Assembly: GCA_002686955.1 (NCBI GenBank)
Contig: NYZA01000130.1
Coordinates: 1 to 28,815, forward strand
Source: Gemmatimonadota bacterium
Lineage (GTDB): Bacteria; GCA-2686955
DNA length: 28,815 bases
Direction of reading: 5' to 3'
Shown: positions 1-7,978 of the stretch, piece by piece
Position numbering within the stretch: the stretch's first letter is position 1
How the letters are laid out: each line of letters starts with the position of its first letter
The notes under the pieces: generated by a model
Told to the model about the DNA's origin: nothing
Seen by the model: the letters and a program-made list of their open reading frames with translations, nothing else
Database searches by the model: none
Translations under genes and position numbers: made by a program

Positions 1-774
1 ATCGAGAAGTGCGCGCAGCAGATCGGCTTCGGGTCGGGAATCGACCTCGAAAAGCGAGAAACGGCACGAATCGGGCCGTCCGGCGGCTCTCCAGGTCAGC
101 GCCAGATCGAGGTGATGCTCCGGGGGCGCCTCCCCGCGTGCTCCTTCAGAGGCGATGGCCGCCGCCTCCCACGGAAGAGCCGCTCGCAAGAGCACTTCGA
201 TCTGAAGCGATCTCAGCGCGGCGTCGTTGGGATCGTTTGCCCTGACCCGGGCAACCAGGCGGCGGGCCCGATCCACGTCCAGAGGACGCAATGCGTGATC
301 GGGTTCCTGCTGATCGACCGCCGCACCCTGCAGCGTGCAGGCGTGCATGAAGTGGTCAGCGGCGACCTTGAGGTTTCCTCGCTCCGCTTCCAGACGCCCG
401 AGGGTCAGATAGCGATCGACCGTCCCCCCTCGCTGAGCGATCGCGTTCGTCTGGGTCTCGATCGCCCCCGCAATGTCGCCGCGCGATGCCTGCAATTCGG
501 CCCGAAGATCGAGCTCATCCGGCTCGAATCCAGGAGGACCGCCGATCGCACCGCCTCCATCGCGCGCGCGGAGGGCCCGCAATGCGTCGGAGAGCTCCGA
601 CAGCGTCTTCGCGCCATCGACTTCGCCCACCGCCAACTCAACAGAGGCCTTTGCGGAGCTATCAGGCGCGGCAGGGATCTCACCCGCCCGCGCGCACATC
701 CCCGCCGGTTCGGTCAACCAAACCATGAGGGCCAACGGGAGAACGGGGGCCGTCATTCGCAAGTGTTCGATCAA
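1..774 (-). CDS. Secreted TPR-like protein, cut by the left window edge (C-terminus missing)
   Basis: This frame is open from the start codon to the window edge (258 codons, no stop), so the 3' end lies outside. I prefer the TTG at 774. It overlaps the TGA of the DUF2520 gene and has GGAGGAG eight bases upstream, a strong ribosome site that suggests translational coupling. An in-frame ATG at 756 has no such site. From the TTG the product opens with MIEHLR, a hydrophobic stretch (LPLALMVWL) and small residues, consistent with a signal peptide. The rest is Ala/Leu/Arg/Glu-rich helix with spacing like tetratricopeptide repeats, for example RYLTLGRLEAERGNLKVAAD. I recognise no specific family. 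It is probably an exported scaffold protein co-expressed with the DUF2520 and TolC-family genes upstream. The reading frame is well supported; the function is not. Confidence 0.75.
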   Translation of the reverse strand, partial: MIEHLRMTAPVLPLALMVWLTEPAGMCARAGEIPAAPDSSAKASVELAVGEVDGAKTLSELSDALRALRARDGGGAIGGPPGFEPDELDLRAELQASRGDIAGAIETQTNAIAQRGGTVDRYLTLGRLEAERGNLKVAADHFMHACTLQGAAVDQQEPDHALRPLDVDRARRLVARVRANDPNDAALRSLQIEVLLRAALPWEAAAIASEGARGEAPPEHHLDLALTWRAAGRPDSCRFSLFEVDSRPEADLLRALLD

Positions 775-1664
775 CTGAGCAGCTCCTCCAGGCGCGATTC
801 GAGGTCCCGCCGGAACTCCCTCCGTTGACGCGCGAGCGCCAGCGCACTCTTCCCCAGTTCATTGTACAAGGGGATCGCCTTTGGTAGGGCCGCCTCGATC
901 GCGGCGATATGCGAACGGATCACATCGATCTCCCCTCGCACGATCGGTCCGGTCAGCGCCCGCGCCGCGTCCCCTTCCGTCGTGATCGATTCCAGAGCCC
1001 CACGGGCCAGAGGCATGAGCATCTCGAGCGATTCCTCCGAATCGAGGCCCGCCTCCCGGAGGAGCTCGACCGCTGTCGACATCACTGTCACCAAGTAGTT
1101 CGATGCGTATACCGCCCCGGCGTGATAGAGCGCGCGTGCGCCGGAAGGGATCGCCACCGGACGAGCCCCGACCCGCGCCGCCAGTCCGAAGAGATAAGTT
1201 CTGGTTTCTTCATCGGGGGCTTCGATGCCGATCGTGGAACCGGGGATCAGCTCGCGTCCCCGCTCCCACGACGCGAACACCTGCAGTGGGTGAAAGGCGC
1301 CGATCCAGGCTCCGGTGGCGCGGAGTGGCTCCAGCGGCTCGAGACCGTGTGCGCCGCTCATGTGGATGACCCGGCAACCGCGACCAACCGCCTTCGCTTG
1401 CGCCAATCTCTCCGCCATCTCTCGTATCGTCTCGTCCGGAGTCGAGATGAAGATATTCAGGCCAAGGCGAGCGGCTTCGACGGGGTCTTCCACGACCTGC
1501 GCGCCCCCCAGAATCGCCGCGGCCCGTCTCGCCGAGAGCTCTCGTCGGCTCGCGACCGCTCGGATCGACATCCCTTCATCACGCAACAGAACGGCGAGTG
1601 CCGTTCCGACCGCGCCCGCGCCGATGAACACGAACCCGCTCCGCTCGATCGGGTCGCGGCTCAC
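771..1664 (-). CDS. Rossmann-like / DUF2520 domain NAD(P)-binding protein
   Basis: The 297-aa product begins with a dinucleotide-binding beta-alpha-beta fold: GAGAVG at residues 15-20, followed by TALAVLLRDEG. Further Rossmann strands follow, including an NIFISTPDETI stretch and a conserved-looking HMSGAHGLEPL segment. The second half is helical and fits DUF2520, the C-terminal dimerisation-type domain in this family. Relatives look like ketopantoate/6-phosphogluconate-type reductases, but their substrate is generally unknown, so I assign only an NAD(P)-dependent oxidoreductase-like role in the cytoplasm. The start is GTG, and GTGA overlaps the tolC stop by 4 bp, so the two genes are translated together. 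The next gene probably starts inside its stop codon. Length is typical of the family and no break is visible. Confidence 0.85.
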   Translation of the reverse strand: MSRDPIERSGFVFIGAGAVGTALAVLLRDEGMSIRAVASRRELSARRAAAILGGAQVVEDPVEAARLGLNIFISTPDETIREMAERLAQAKAVGRGCRVIHMSGAHGLEPLEPLRATGAWIGAFHPLQVFASWERGRELIPGSTIGIEAPDEETRTYLFGLAARVGARPVAIPSGARALYHAGAVYASNYLVTVMSTAVELLREAGLDSEESLEMLMPLARGALESITTEGDAARALTGPIVRGEIDVIRSHIAAIEAALPKAIPLYNELGKSALALARQRREFRRDLESRLEELLS

Positions 1665-3391
1665 TCGAGCACCTCCAGGGGACTCTCGCCGATTGCGTGG
1701 TGGAAACTCAGCTTGGCCAACATCAGCCGGGCACGTGCGGCGGTCACTTCGGCAGCAACATCGAGCAGCGCAAGCTCGATCTCGCGAAGATCATCGATCG
1801 GCAAAGCCCCCCCAGCCGCCTCCTCCTTGGCGATGCTCTCATTCTCTCTCGCGAGCTCGAGATTCTTCTCGGCGAGCTCGAGGAGCGCGAGCGATGTCTC
1901 GAACTTGCGCCGCAATCGCTGAATCTCGAGCTCCGCCCGTTGCCGCGCCAGCTCCAGCTCCAGCTTTCGGGAGAGCATTTCCGCGCGCAGACCGTCCTGG
2001 GTTGCTTTTCGGAGGCCCGCATCCCAAACCGGCAGAGAAGCGCCCACACCGACCTCGATTTCGTTTAGCCCCCAGGTTTTTCGGGCCGCCTCGAAATCGG
2101 AGCCGAATCCGGTGAGCGCGAGGCTTCCCACGAGATCGAGCCGAAAGCCGAGCCGGCTCAGGGTCTCGTCCTCGGTCAGCTCCTGCTCTTCGATCTGTTT
2201 CGCGAGAAGAGCCAGGTCGGGGCGCAGCTCCATCGCTCGCGGGAGCGCGGTTTCCTCGCTCGGAATATGGCGATCCACGATGATCGCGTTCCGCTCGATC
2301 GGAATCGGCACGTGGAGCGGAACCCGAATCGCCATGCGGAGACCCTCTTCGGCCTCCCCCAAACTCGCCAGGGCTTCGAGCACCTTTGTCTCCTCCCGCC
2401 CAAGCTCGAGCCTCGCGTTTCGAGCCTCCAAGAGCGCGGCGCCGCCCCTGCGATGTTCCGCCTCGATCGCGATGAGGCGCGTCCGCGAGAGATCGCGCCG
2501 CCGCTCTTTTCGTTCGACCTCCGCGCATGCGGTCTGGTACGCGAAATAGTCCGCCGCCATCCGCAGTTGGATGAGTCCCCGCTGCACTCGAAGCGAGAGC
2601 TCGGCTCGGCGATCGTGCACCGCGGCCCGCGCCCGGGTCAGTCGGTATTCGTTTCCCGCGAAGAGCGGTTGCCGAAGCGTAACCCGAACGTTCCCTTCGA
2701 GATTGCTCGCATCTACCTGGAAATCCCGATCGATCTCGTCGGGGAGATCGAGATTGGATGGGAGCGACGTCGTCTGATCGAGATCGATGCGGGTCCACCC
2801 GCTTCCGGCTCTGAGTACCCCTCCCCAGGGGGTACGCCGGCTCAACGACAGCGACGATCCATAGGAGAAGGCCTGGGAGTCGGTGGTTAGATAGTCGCTC
2901 CCATCGAAAAGAGGTTGGCGACTCTCCACCGTCGCGTAGCTCGGGCCGAGCATCGACCACTCGACGACCGATCCCAAGCCGGAGCGTTCGAGATCGGCCG
3001 CCGCACGAGCGCTTTGATAAGCGTGCTCGATCCTCTCGATCTCCGGGCTACGCTCCATCGCGAGTCGGAGGAAGTCGGTCAGGCCATCCGCCATAGCGAC
3101 GGATGGCCCCAGTAGAACGAGGACTAGCCCGCATTTCTCACCAACTTTCGTCGCGAGGCGGCGCAGATTCGTGCCCTGGCGGTGCTTCGCGCCGCTTCGC
3201 GCGGAGGCGTGCTGGTGGCACGTCGCACAAAGCGAATCGGGGGGAAGCGCCGCCAGGGTGCGGAGATGCGTCGCCACAGCAGAAAGTTGGTGAGAAATGC
3301 GGGCTAGTATCGAGGGAACAGCCCCGTTCTTGGGACGATGAAATCCGGTCGCGGATGACCCGTCCTGGATTGCGGTCCCAAGTGACGCCAC
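1661..3391 (-). CDS. TolC-family outer membrane efflux protein; 5' end rewritten by a palindromic element
   Basis: From about position 3094 downstream the protein is a TolC-type outer membrane factor. It has long Leu/Glu/Arg-rich helices with paired repeats, beginning MADGLTDFLRLAMERSPEIE and ending LSFHHAIGESPLEVLE. Such proteins form the trimeric outer membrane exit duct of efflux or type I secretion systems. No membrane fusion protein or inner membrane pump lies nearby. The start is unclear. A signal-peptide-like core, LVLLGPSVAMA, sits directly before residue D of MADG, so translation should begin upstream of 3094. The only in-frame starts there are GTG at 3391, which is 15 bases after the glnA stop and preceded by GGGAAGAG, and GTG at 3277. 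Codons 28-90 from the GTG at 3391 come from the inserted repeat at 3123-3310. The true N-terminus may therefore be altered or the signal peptide impaired. Confidence 0.78.
   Translation of the reverse strand: MASLGTAIQDGSSATGFHRPKNGAVPSILARISHQLSAVATHLRTLAALPPDSLCATCHQHASARSGAKHRQGTNLRRLATKVGEKCGLVLVLLGPSVAMADGLTDFLRLAMERSPEIERIEHAYQSARAAADLERSGLGSVVEWSMLGPSYATVESRQPLFDGSDYLTTDSQAFSYGSSLSLSRRTPWGGVLRAGSGWTRIDLDQTTSLPSNLDLPDEIDRDFQVDASNLEGNVRVTLRQPLFAGNEYRLTRARAAVHDRRAELSLRVQRGLIQLRMAADYFAYQTACAEVERKERRRDLSRTRLIAIEAEHRRGGAALLEARNARLELGREETKVLEALASLGEAEEGLRMAIRVPLHVPIPIERNAIIVDRHIPSEETALPRAMELRPDLALLAKQIEEQELTEDETLSRLGFRLDLVGSLALTGFGSDFEAARKTWGLNEIEVGVGASLPVWDAGLRKATQDGLRAEMLSRKLELELARQRAELEIQRLRRKFETSLALLELAEKNLELARENESIAKEEAAGGALPIDDLREIELALLDVAAEVTAARARLMLAKLSFHHAIGESPLEVLE
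3123..3310. mobile_element. 188-bp palindromic MITE-like element with 27-bp inverted repeats and 5-bp direct repeats
   Basis: A perfect 27-bp inverted repeat occupies 3123-3149 (begins ACTAGCCCGCATTTC) and 3282-3308 (ends GAAATGCGGGCTAGT). The arms continue inward imperfectly: CCCTGGCGGTGCTTC on the left pairs with GAAGCGCCGCCAGGG on the right with one mismatch, so the whole element can fold on itself. CGAGG occurs directly outside both ends, at 3118-3122 and 3311-3315, as expected for a 5-bp target-site duplication. There is no room for a transposase. Size, palindromy and flanking repeats fit a non-autonomous miniature inverted-repeat element mobilised in trans. It lies between glnA and tolC and supplies coding sequence to the tolC reading frame. 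Confidence 0.8.
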
Positions 3392-3406
3392 CCGCGCTCT
3401 TCCCAG

Positions 3407-4408
3407 CTACTCGAATGCGCCGCAGCAGGTCTCGACCATCAGCCGAGTGACCAGATAGGGGTCCATGTTCGCATTCGGGCGGCGATCCTCCAGGTAGCCT
3501 TTTCGATCGACGACGCAGTGCCACGGAATCCGAATCGATGCTCCTCGATCCGAGTCACCGAAGCTGAACTCGTCCCATCTTTGGGTTTCGTGCTCGCCCG
3601 TGAGGCGGTCCTTGATCCCGGCGCCGTAGCTCTCCATGTGTAGCTCACGCTTCGCGCCGAGGGCCTCGCACGCCTTGATGATGGCGTCGTACGACTCACG
3701 CATCTCCCGCGTCGAGAAATTCGTGTGGGCACCCGCGCCGTTCCAGTCCCCCTGCACCGGTTTCGGATTCAGAGTCGCCGTCACATTGTAGTCCTCGGCG
3801 ATGCGGTACAGGAGCCAGCGCGAGACCCAGATCTGATCCGAAGTCTCGACTGGACCGAGAGGGCCGATCTGATACTCCCATTGACCGATCATGACCTCTG
3901 CATTGATCCCGGCGATGGCGAGACCCGCGGCGATGCATGCATCGGTGTGATCCTCCACGATATCGCGGCCGAAGATCTCGTCGGCCCCCACGCCGCAGTA
4001 GTAGCCCCCCTGAGGTGCGGGGAAGCCGGTCTCCGGCCATCCGAGAGGACGATTCCCCTGGAAGAAGGTGTACTCCTGCTCGATTCCGAAGAGCGATCCG
4101 TGATCGGCGAAGCGCTCCGCGGCTTCGATGCAAGCCCGTCGTGCGTTGGTGGCATGGGGGGACATGTCGAGATTCAGAACCTCGCAGAGCACCAGCTTGT
4201 GTTCCTCTCCGCGGATCGGATCGGGACAGACGAAAACCGGATTGAGGACGCAATCGGAGCTGCTGCCCGGCGCCTGGTTCGTGCTCGATCCATCGAAGCC
4301 CCAGACCGGCGGCTCTGTGCCCACGGTCAGGATCTTCGTTTTCGATCGCAGCTTCGCCGTTGGTTGGCTGCCGTCGATCCAGATGTACTCCGCCTTGTAT
4401 TTCACCAT
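3407..4408 (-). CDS. glnA: Type II glutamine synthetase (GSII)
   Basis: This enzyme makes glutamine from glutamate, ammonia and ATP in the cytoplasm. The 333-aa product matches the short type II (eukaryote-like, GLN2/GLUL) class rather than the roughly 470-aa bacterial GSI. The beta-grasp region holds WGFDGSSTNQAPGSSSD (36-52). The metal-binding GIEQEYTFF lies at 108-116, and NPKPVQGDWNGAGAHTNFST at 214-233 carries the ATP/metal residues. The C-terminal GEHETQRWDEFSFGDSDRGA (271-290) and EDRRPNANMDPY (307-318) complete the active site. I chose the ATG at 4408, giving MVKYKAEYIW, because AAGGA lies seven bases upstream and family homology begins there. The open frame runs back to 4561 only as overlap with thiL. 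It is 52 bases downstream of thiL and probably in the same operon. There is no adenylylation loop, as expected for GSII. Confidence 0.93.
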   Translation of the reverse strand: MVKYKAEYIWIDGSQPTAKLRSKTKILTVGTEPPVWGFDGSSTNQAPGSSSDCVLNPVFVCPDPIRGEEHKLVLCEVLNLDMSPHATNARRACIEAAERFADHGSLFGIEQEYTFFQGNRPLGWPETGFPAPQGGYYCGVGADEIFGRDIVEDHTDACIAAGLAIAGINAEVMIGQWEYQIGPLGPVETSDQIWVSRWLLYRIAEDYNVTATLNPKPVQGDWNGAGAHTNFSTREMRESYDAIIKACEALGAKRELHMESYGAGIKDRLTGEHETQRWDEFSFGDSDRGASIRIPWHCVVDRKGYLEDRRPNANMDPYLVTRLMVETCCGAFE

Positions 4409-4460
4409 CGTCCGTCCTTTCACAGCAGGCCCATTCTCGGACCTCATCCGCCCCATCTGC

Positions 4461-5504
4461 TTACCGACCTGATCGGCGGAAATGCTCGAAACCGCGGAGG
4501 GCGAGCGGGCGGATCTCGCCGTCCTGGCTTCGGGCCAGCGTTCGTTGCTGCGCGGGCGCATCGGCCGGTGCCCCGATAACCTCGCCGATCACCGTGAGCC
4601 GCGTGGCCGGGTGAAGGGCATCGAGCGCTCGCTTCAGCGCAGAATAGTCTTCCGGGAGCACCGTTAGAAGAAGCTCGGAGTCTTCTCCCCCACTCAGCGC
4701 CATCTCGGCCGGGTCGCGTCCGCTCTCTTTGGCCTCGGCGTCTACACCTTCGGCTACCGGAAGCCGAGTCGGATCAACCACGAACGCGAGCTCCTCATTC
4801 GCCCGTGCGAGAGCCAGGAGCTCTTCGGCCAAGCCGTCGGAGATATCGGTCATTGCGTGGATCGGGCATGCGGCGAGCGCGATTCCTGGCCGAAGGGGGC
4901 TGCCCGGCCGCAAATAATCCAGCTCCGCTGGGCTCGGATCCGAGGGGCGCTTTCCCGCTCGCCGAAGAGATGCGAGGCCGGCCATGGCGCCTCCGAGCGT
5001 GCCCGTGACCGCCAGTAGATCCCCGGGCCGCGCTCCGCTTCGATCCACGCTGCTTGATAAGGTCAGCCGCCCCACGACCACGACATCGAAGAAGACCGCG
5101 TGGGGCGATGCGACGACGTCCCCACCAACCAGATCGAAGCCCTCTTCTTCGCCCAGGGCGTCCAAGGTCGCGAAGAGCTCCTCGACCGATGCCACTTCGA
5201 GCTCGCCCCGAAATCCACAGCTGAGCAGCACCGCGCGCGGCTCCGCGCCGACTGCCGAAAGATCGCCGAGCGCTCCGACAACCGCACGCCAGCCCGCATC
5301 CGCCAGGCTCATGAAGCGCAGGTCGAAATGAACGCCCTCGACGGCGGCATCAGTCGAAAGCGCCAATCGACCGGTTTCCGTCTCCAGAATCGCGGCGTCG
5401 CCGCCCGGGCCGCGCACCGTCGTTGACAGCCGCTGCCCCAGATGTGCCCGAATCAGATCCAGCAGATCGAATTCGCCGAGATCCTCGATGCGTCTACTGC
5501 CCAC
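4461..5504 (-). CDS. thiL: Thiamine-monophosphate kinase ThiL
   Basis: ThiL phosphorylates thiamine monophosphate with ATP to give thiamine diphosphate, the last step of cofactor synthesis. The 347-aa product has the family layout: IEDLGEFDLLDLI at the start, GPGGDAAIL (GIGDDAAV-like) at 32-40, LSTDAAVEGVHF at 49-60, an FDLVGGDVV strand, the TDISDGLAEE motif, and the C-terminal GGEDSELLLT nucleotide-binding motif. I prefer the GTG at 5504, which overlaps the nnr stop by 11 bp and has GGGGAG just upstream. The open frame extends to 5594, but that stretch is Pro/Arg/Ser-rich overlap with nnr. The tail, QQRTLARSQDGEIRPLALRG, is slightly longer than usual. It lies in an operon with nnr and glnA. 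Confidence 0.92.
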   Translation of the reverse strand: MGSRRIEDLGEFDLLDLIRAHLGQRLSTTVRGPGGDAAILETETGRLALSTDAAVEGVHFDLRFMSLADAGWRAVVGALGDLSAVGAEPRAVLLSCGFRGELEVASVEELFATLDALGEEEGFDLVGGDVVASPHAVFFDVVVVGRLTLSSSVDRSGARPGDLLAVTGTLGGAMAGLASLRRAGKRPSDPSPAELDYLRPGSPLRPGIALAACPIHAMTDISDGLAEELLALARANEELAFVVDPTRLPVAEGVDAEAKESGRDPAEMALSGGEDSELLLTVLPEDYSALKRALDALHPATRLTVIGEVIGAPADAPAQQRTLARSQDGEIRPLALRGFEHFRRSGR

Positions 5505-7050
5505 CGATCTCCCCGGGAGGCTGGCGCATGCCCGCGGTGATCTCTCGCATGGCGGCGGGGATCGCGTCTGTGACGTCGCGCGCGAGCAGTCCATTGCCCA
5601 GCCGCACCGCCGCGCGGTCGCCCGCCCGCCCGTGCAGCCACGCTCCCATCCAGGCCGCGGCGGTGGCCTCGACTCCGGCGGCGAGGAGCGCGCCGATCAC
5701 GCCGGTCAGAACGTCGCCGCATCCCGCCGTAGCCATCGCCGGGTTTCCGGTATCGGAGATGAAAAGCTCACCCGTCGGTCCGCAGACCAGGGTCGGGCTG
5801 CCTTTGAGGAGGACGGTGGCGCCGACCTTCGCTCGTGCTTCGTTCGCGGCGCCCAAGAGGTCGGCCTCGATCTCCTCTCGTGGTTTGCCGAGGATTCGTC
5901 CTAGCTCACCGGCGTGCGGCGTGAGTAGATCGAGCTTCGCGTGTAGCGACACATGATCGATCGCGCGCAAACCATCCGCATCGATGACGCATGGAATCGC
6001 CGGGCGGCTCTCGAAGAACGCTTGCAGAAAACCATCCGCTGCGCCCAGCCCCGGCCCGATCGCAACCGCGTCGGTCCGATTCGCCAGCTCGATCGCCTCG
6101 GATGCGGCGGTCGGGCAGAGAACACCATTTTCGGTTTGAGGAAGGGGGCGGAGCACAACCTCGAGCAGTTTTCCCGCCAATATATCGATCGCTCCGGAGG
6201 GGGCGGCCAATACGACATAGCCGGCACCCGTGCGCATCGCGGCCTCCGCCGCCAAGCAGGCTGCACCGAGCATCCCGCGCGACCCGGCCAGTACCAGGAG
6301 CCTGCCGACGCTTCCCTTGTGGCAATCGGCCGGACGCCCGGGCCAGCGATCGCGGAGATCGCCCTCCTCGATCCTGTAGCGACGCGGAAAACTCGGAGCC
6401 CCGCGTTTCGGAATGCCGATGTCTGCTACCTCGATTTCGCCGGCCAACGATCGCCCTGGGTGCATCAGATGACCGACCTTCAGGTGCGCCAACGCCACCG
6501 TTAGGTCCGCACGAACATATTCGCCACCAGCCCGCCCCGTATCCCCTTCCACGCCGGATGGCCCATCGACCGCGAGCACGGGACGTCCCGACTGACGGAT
6601 CGCTCCGATAGCTGCTTCCGCGGCACCGCGGGGTGCGCCGCGCAGTCCGGTGCCGAACACTGCATCGATCACCAGATCGGCGGCCGCCAGCTCTTCCTCC
6701 AGCGAGGGGAGCTCGTGATCGGCGGCCAAAATCGGAACCCCTGATTTCTTGGCACGATGGAGGTTCACTTCGGCGTTGCCCGAGACCTCCTCCTCCGGAG
6801 GAATCATCCACACCCTCGCCTCCAGCCCCTGCTCTCGGAGCAGGCGCGCGACGACGAGTCCGTCCCCTCCATTGTTCCCCTTTCCCACGATCGCGAGCAC
6901 CCGGTGCGCCTCCGGGTACGAGCGAGCAACTGAATTGGCGATCGCCCTGCCGGCGCTCTCCATCAGTGTCAGCGAGGGCACGCCTTCGTCGTCGATAGCC
7001 CATCGATCGAGTGCCTGCATCTCCTGGGCGGTCAAGATCGGCTGCGCCAT
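5494..7050 (-). CDS. nnr: Bifunctional NAD(P)H-hydrate epimerase / ADP-dependent dehydratase
   Basis: This enzyme repairs hydrated NADH and NADPH. The N-terminal YjeF_N domain (about 8-215) interconverts the R and S hydrates, and the C-terminal ribokinase-like domain (about 230-505) dehydrates the S form using ADP. Visible marks are LTAQEMQALD at 6-15, GKGNNGGDG at 56-64, DAVFGTGLRG at 129-138 and VDGPSG at 161-166. In the second domain, AGSRGMLGAACLAA is at 255-268, IGPGLG at 331-336, TPHAGELGR at 377-385, and GNPAMATAGCGDVLTG at 435-450 holds the catalytic Asp. The 518-aa length is normal for the fused form. It starts three bases after the ktrA stop and overlaps thiL by 11 bp, so it is the middle of a tight operon. 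Confidence 0.95.
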   Translation of the reverse strand: MAQPILTAQEMQALDRWAIDDEGVPSLTLMESAGRAIANSVARSYPEAHRVLAIVGKGNNGGDGLVVARLLREQGLEARVWMIPPEEEVSGNAEVNLHRAKKSGVPILAADHELPSLEEELAAADLVIDAVFGTGLRGAPRGAAEAAIGAIRQSGRPVLAVDGPSGVEGDTGRAGGEYVRADLTVALAHLKVGHLMHPGRSLAGEIEVADIGIPKRGAPSFPRRYRIEEGDLRDRWPGRPADCHKGSVGRLLVLAGSRGMLGAACLAAEAAMRTGAGYVVLAAPSGAIDILAGKLLEVVLRPLPQTENGVLCPTAASEAIELANRTDAVAIGPGLGAADGFLQAFFESRPAIPCVIDADGLRAIDHVSLHAKLDLLTPHAGELGRILGKPREEIEADLLGAANEARAKVGATVLLKGSPTLVCGPTGELFISDTGNPAMATAGCGDVLTGVIGALLAAGVEATAAAWMGAWLHGRAGDRAAVRLGNGLLARDVTDAIPAAMREITAGMRQPPGEIGGQ

Positions 7051-7053
7051 GTC

Positions 7054-7713
7054 CTAGTCCAGTTCCATGAACGATTCGAGGTCTCTGTCCGAGCCCGCCA
7101 ACAGTAGCCGATCGCCGTCGTGAAGCGATGTACCCGGTCGCGGCAGGATCAAGTGCGCTTTCTCATCGATCGAGCGTCGAATCGCAACGAGGACGAGACC
7201 GAAACGATGTTCCAATTCTCCATCGGCGATCGCCATCCCGACGATTCCCCGAGGTGCGTCGGGCTCCGCCACCGAATACCCCGCGCCAATCCGGTGCCAG
7301 TCGTGGATCTCGGGATCCATCAGTACCTGGGCGATTAGGTGGCCCGCTTCCTCTTCCGGGCAGACGACCCGATCTACACCCAGTGCCTCGAAGATCCTGC
7401 GTTCGCGTTGGTTGCGGGCGCGTACGATGATCTGAGGCACACCCAGATCGCGGAGATTCAGGGCGGCGAGAATCGCGGTTTCGAACGCCTCTCCGAGCGC
7501 CACGATCGCCACGTCGACATCGGCGGCACCCGTGTCGCGCAACGCATCCGAGTTGCGGTCATCGAGACAGACGATCTGGGTGCCCCGATCTCGCAGCGCA
7601 TTGACCCGCTCCAACTCACTGTCGATGCCGATGACCTCGTGTCCCCCTTCGATGAGGGATTGCAACGCTGCCTCGCCGAAAATGCCGAGTCCGATGATCG
7701 CGAAACGTGCCAT
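7054..7713 (-). CDS. ktrA: TrkA/KtrA-family potassium channel regulatory subunit (RCK)
   Basis: The 219-aa protein has one RCK unit. The N-terminal Rossmann domain contains FAIIGLGIFG (GxGxxG at 8-13), the acidic Asp31 at the end of strand 2, and conserved VAIVALGEAFETAILAAL. The C-terminal RCK_C domain is about 137-219 (DGELEHRFGLVLVAI...LHDGDRLLLAGS). KtrA rings bind nucleotide and gate a TrkH/KtrB membrane channel. I chose the ATG at 7713 because AGGAAGAG lies just upstream and homology starts at MARFAIIG; the frame extends open to 7920 without family sequence. Its expected partner, ktrB, lies upstream only as a truncated fragment (8548-9147), separated from it by a plus-strand gene and a repeat element. 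KtrA may therefore be an orphan or pair with a channel encoded elsewhere. Confidence 0.92.
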   Translation of the reverse strand: MARFAIIGLGIFGEAALQSLIEGGHEVIGIDSELERVNALRDRGTQIVCLDDRNSDALRDTGAADVDVAIVALGEAFETAILAALNLRDLGVPQIIVRARNQRERRIFEALGVDRVVCPEEEAGHLIAQVLMDPEIHDWHRIGAGYSVAEPDAPRGIVGMAIADGELEHRFGLVLVAIRRSIDEKAHLILPRPGTSLHDGDRLLLAGSDRDLESFMELD

Positions 7714-7978
7714 TCGCTCTTCCTGTCGCGTTGGTGACTCACCTCCGGTCGACGCGTTCGCGCCATGATCGACGGGTGAGCTTCCGCGAAACGCCGCTCC
7801 GTCTTTCCGATCGTAGCCCTTTGTGCACGCGAGAGGACACCCCGCCGCCCTTGCGAGTACGCCGCCCAGCAATGTTCCCAACTCAAGTGAGTGCCTTTTA
7901 TGGACATAGGCGCTTGGCACAGACGTTGCTCGGAACGATGGGCGACATCATCGAACCTTTCGCCTCAAGGAGCCCGCA
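7714..7978. other. Divergent intergenic region between ktrA and a small secreted-protein gene
   Basis: These 265 bases separate two diverging starts, so promoters for both should lie here. I found no hexamer pair convincing enough to place a promoter on either strand. The plus-strand gene has a clear ribosome site, AAGGAG, about seven bases before its ATG. The open frame extending ktrA through this region does not resemble its family and is treated as non-coding. Confidence 0.5.

Noticed and set aside
3200-3235. A CxxCH heme-binding motif (CATCHQH) in the extended tolC frame
   Set aside because: It lies inside the palindromic element and upstream of the signal-peptide-like core; it is a translation of repeat DNA, not a cytochrome.
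3329-3382. Nested hairpin (CTTGGGAC / GTCCCAAG arms) after glnA, considered as a terminator
   Set aside because: The stem is short and broken by a large loop with only weak inner pairing, and there is no T-run on the minus strand.
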